A stretch of DNA of 64,000 nt from Pseudoscleropodium purum (Eukaryota; Streptophyta; Bryopsida; Hypnales; Brachytheciaceae), in the NCBI GenBank assembly GCA_963969395.1, contig OZ017797.1:8308001-8372000 (forward strand), given 5' to 3'. Of the stretch, positions 61,531-64,000 are shown piece after piece; position 1 is the stretch's first letter, and every line of letters begins with the position of its first letter. The notes beneath the pieces are model-generated. The model saw only the letters and a program-made list of their open reading frames with translations, did not search any database and was not told the DNA's origin. Made by a program: the position numbers and the translations under genes.

Positions 61531-62249
61531 CACATTGTTCATATCATTTACTAAAAATAATAGCCACTAATCCTTCCAATGAACATGTTTATATAAGAGA
61601 TACAAAAAAAATCAATTTCACAAAACTTTGTGTGAAAAAACAATCCACTTGTATACTTTGTTATTGATAAAGAATGCATGTCCATCAAGATATCTACTTT
61701 TTCAATTACAAACAATCCATTGTTTTTGTATGTTAGTAAGATATTTGTCTATTGGATTGAGTGTGATAAGATTTGGACTCCAACTTGAATGTCCACAAAT
61801 TTTTATTCCATTAGTTGGAGCTAAAAATTCATTTATTATTATTAGTCTATTTCTAAATAAGGTTTAGTCAAGTTTCAAACCTAATTTCTAAAAATACTTC
61901 CTTGAAGAGTCTACTCAAATCTTCCATTCACCCTGCCTATTACAAAATCTCCAAAAAGCTATAATATGATCTCTAGAATACTATAGAAACACGTGCAAAG
62001 TAAAATTGCTCATTGTTTCACCAAGGGACTGACAAAAGACATTTTTGTCTTCCTTTCATCTTGAAATGGCTTAGAAGTCTTCTTTTGAAACTTTAGAGAT
62101 TTCCCTTTCTTCTTTGCAATTGCAAAACTTTCACCCTTTTTGATGCTTCTCTCTCTTCCTTTTCACATGCACCAACCTTCTCTTTTCAACATTGTTATGT
62201 TGCATTTGTTGTTTAAAAGCTCAAAACTCTTCCAACGCGATGCACACTA

Positions 62250-63519
62250 GTGTGGCAATTTCTTGTGTAACATTGAATATTTCTTGAGGTGCTTTAAACC
62301 ATGGAGATCCAAAATCTTGGATAGAGCCTCTAATTTCAACCCTACAAGATAACAATACAATGACTTCAACCAAGCTAATGCGAATTAATTAGAGCAACAT
62401 CTAATTCATATAAGTACCACAAAATGCAACAAAATCAGATAACCATAGTGAAAGTGAACATTGGAAGAATAATTTGATTGTAAGATTACCAAGATTTTGA
62501 ATTGCTGCAACTTTTGTTTTTGCTAGATGTTCAACATTGGCCTCCAAAGATTGATTTGCAATTTGCAATTCATGACTTCAGCCAAGCTCATGTACATTAA
62601 TTAAAACAACATTCAGAATTTGATATGATGCACATTAATTATAGTAATACACCAATATCAAAAGTACTCCATACAAAACATTGGAGAAATGAATAAACTT
62701 AAAGATTACCAAGATTCTAATCTGTTGCAACTTTTGATCCTCTTGGATGTTCAATAATTCCCTCTAAGGATTGATCTACAATTAACAACAATAGTATATG
62801 TGAGTCAGAATTTAAAAACTCTTAAAATCAGCCCCACAATTACAAGCTTCAACCACTTAGGAATGCCAAGCATTAGAACTAGATACATACCTATTTGAAT
62901 TTCTACAAAAAAAAAAAATTGAAGCTCTTGTTGAATTGTTTTTCTCAAGAGTGATGCTTCAAAGGGTTGAAACCAATTGCTTCCAAACACATCGCATTTT
63001 ATTTCCAGTTCACTCAGCTTCATCATTTATGGAGCATTTTCCACAAATCTTTTGATGTAATAGAAGAGGAATACTTCAGGGTCAAATCCATTCTTTTGCA
63101 ATGGCACCTACATCACCAACAGTTAATACACTAATATTAGAAAGAATACTTGAACTTTAGAACTCAAAATTTGATTTTTTCTACAAAAATGAATATCACC
63201 TTAAACTAGTTACTTACATCATTTGTGTCAACATACCTCAATTCTTTTGTGATGGATGTTGCTTATTGCTATCTTTTGAGTATTATCAATGCCTTCAACA
63301 TCTTCATACTCTCTTGATACAATACTATAATTCCACTCTTCTACTATGTACCTACTAAGCAAAACAATCCAAAATTAAAAAATGATTCATAACAACAATA
63401 AAAAATAGATGTATTGAAAATTTATGCCATGTGTGAAAGAAAAGCCCTCACCTTTTTAGGAGTTCAAATATCTCCTTCCTATTATGGCTAGGAATTATAG
63501 AATCCAAATGAATGATGCA
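62250..63519 (-). pseudogene. ULP1-type (peptidase C48) SUMO-protease gene, decayed, C-terminal exons
   Basis: Minus-strand exons splice in phase: ~63519-63452 (CIIHLDSI, RKEIFELLK), 63351-63237 (YIVEEWNYS...IHHKRIE), 63107-62891 (VPLQKNGFDPEVFLFYYIKRF; FGSNWFQPFEASLLRKTI), 62775-62709, then 62341 leftwards. Order and phrasing match the ULP1 C-terminus: the HLDS aspartate region, then the Q-N-x-x-D-C-G-V-F active site, then W-F-x-P-x-E-A-x-x-L-R. Here the catalytic Cys-Gly reads Pro-Glu. A TAA at 63029-63027 cuts exon 3 and a 1-nt insertion shifts the fourth exon, so it cannot be an active protease. The fourth exon with its flanking introns is tandemly duplicated (62555-62490, frame open but acceptor AG changed to AA). 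The catalytic His region is not seen and may lie further right. A transposon-captured copy is plausible. Confidence 0.6.
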
Positions 63520-63788
63520 TTAGATGAAATTTGAGGCCTCCAAGAAACTGCAAGTTATCCAACCTTGAAAACACTAGGAATGCAATCAGTAGTGCAGTCT
63601 AACGTGACCAAGAGAGTGCCACATCATTGTCTGAAAAAAAATTTAAAATTAAAAAAAAAATTTCAATTTTTTTTTGCATTCTAAAAGTTAGATTAAATTT
63701 TTTTGGGAGGGGAATAGTTGGCTGTACCATTCACTATGGGGGAACAAGCCCAAAACGGATTATTGGAGGCCTCAAATTTCATCTAATG
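63517..63788. repeat. 27-bp inverted repeat pair near the right edge
   Basis: GCATTAGATGAAATTTGAGG... at about 63517 is the exact reverse of ...CCTCAAATTTCATCTAATGC at about 63788. The left arm abuts the first visible exon of the ULP1-like relic. A related sequence occurs near 58.98 kb, so this may be an end of a dispersed element. Confidence 0.55.
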
Positions 63789-64000
63789 CTCCACTCACAT
63801 CCAGTCCCACAATTGTGTTTGAGTCCAAGGAAGCAAATTATAGCAAGACTCCAATGTAAGCTGACATTTATATACACTTGTCATGATGTAACCACCTTAA
63901 TATTAGAAAGAAAGATCATTATAATTGTAGGAACCCGGAAAGTTAGAATGTAGTTACTTCAAATGAAATTTGAAGTAAAGGGGCCATTACTAGTATATAT

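Noticed and set aside
1..64000. tRNA, rRNA, snRNA or conserved microRNA genes
   Set aside because: I looked for B-box-like GGTTCGA sequences and for familiar plant microRNA cores and found none in a credible fold context; a dedicated covariance-model scan was not possible.

Overview
This window is nuclear DNA from a land plant. The evidence is spliceosomal introns with GT..AG borders, a complete eleven-exon CER1-type wax alkane gene, the start of a plant/algal patatin-like lipase gene, telo-box motifs, a plant Copia element with an AAAGTGGGAG polypurine tract, and a plant L1 LINE whose ORF1 carries a DUF4283-like domain. Low gene density, strong AT bias and many decayed, nested transposons indicate a large genome. 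I cannot name the species. A non-flowering lineage is possible, but this is inference. A run of exactly 200 N at 40363-40562 marks an assembly gap.

Left part (1-25 kb). The first two coding exons of a patatin-like phospholipase (minus strand) run off the left edge. Upstream lie a decayed Copia relic (3.1-5.3 kb), a degenerate minisatellite (7.5-8.4 kb) and a GC-rich hAT-type MITE (10.0-10.3 kb). At 14.86-20.61 kb, minus strand, is an intact CER1-like gene: eleven exons encode 623 aa with all three histidine boxes and the C-terminal WAX2 domain. Two exon-like segments of an unrecognised gene lie just beyond its stop. From 23.8 to 25.6 kb is a DDE-type transposase relic.

Middle (25.6-33.5 kb). 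A young Copia element on the minus strand has two 256-bp LTRs (5 differences), a GATGA target duplication and a near-intact gag-pol. It interrupts the transposase relic and is itself interrupted at the RT/RNase H junction by a 2.41-kb insertion (TGTC...GACA, 4-bp GCGT duplication). That insertion contains one unrecognised 152-aa ORF. A second, decayed copy of the insertion, in the opposite orientation and with an ORF of exactly the same length (459 nt), sits inside an L1 LINE at 41.3-43.35 kb. This twice-nested unknown element is the most interesting object in the window.

Right part (34-64 kb). About 930-bp non-coding elements bounded by TTAA and CCYCTAAAGGACC-type ends occur at 34.1-35.95 kb (two in inverted orientation) and 56.8-57.7 kb. 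Also present are long foldbacks at 38.3-38.7 and 48.6-50.1 kb, a second GC-rich hAT-type MITE (51.4 kb), a CACTA-type MITE (56.5 kb), direct repeats at 53.7/54.1 kb, and a decayed ULP1-type (C48) protease gene with a tandemly duplicated exon-intron unit at the right edge. Only the patatin and CER1-like genes look like functioning host genes. Nearly everything else is mobile DNA in successive layers: the L1 and transposase relics are oldest, the Copia element and MITEs later, and the intact 152-aa-ORF element among the youngest.
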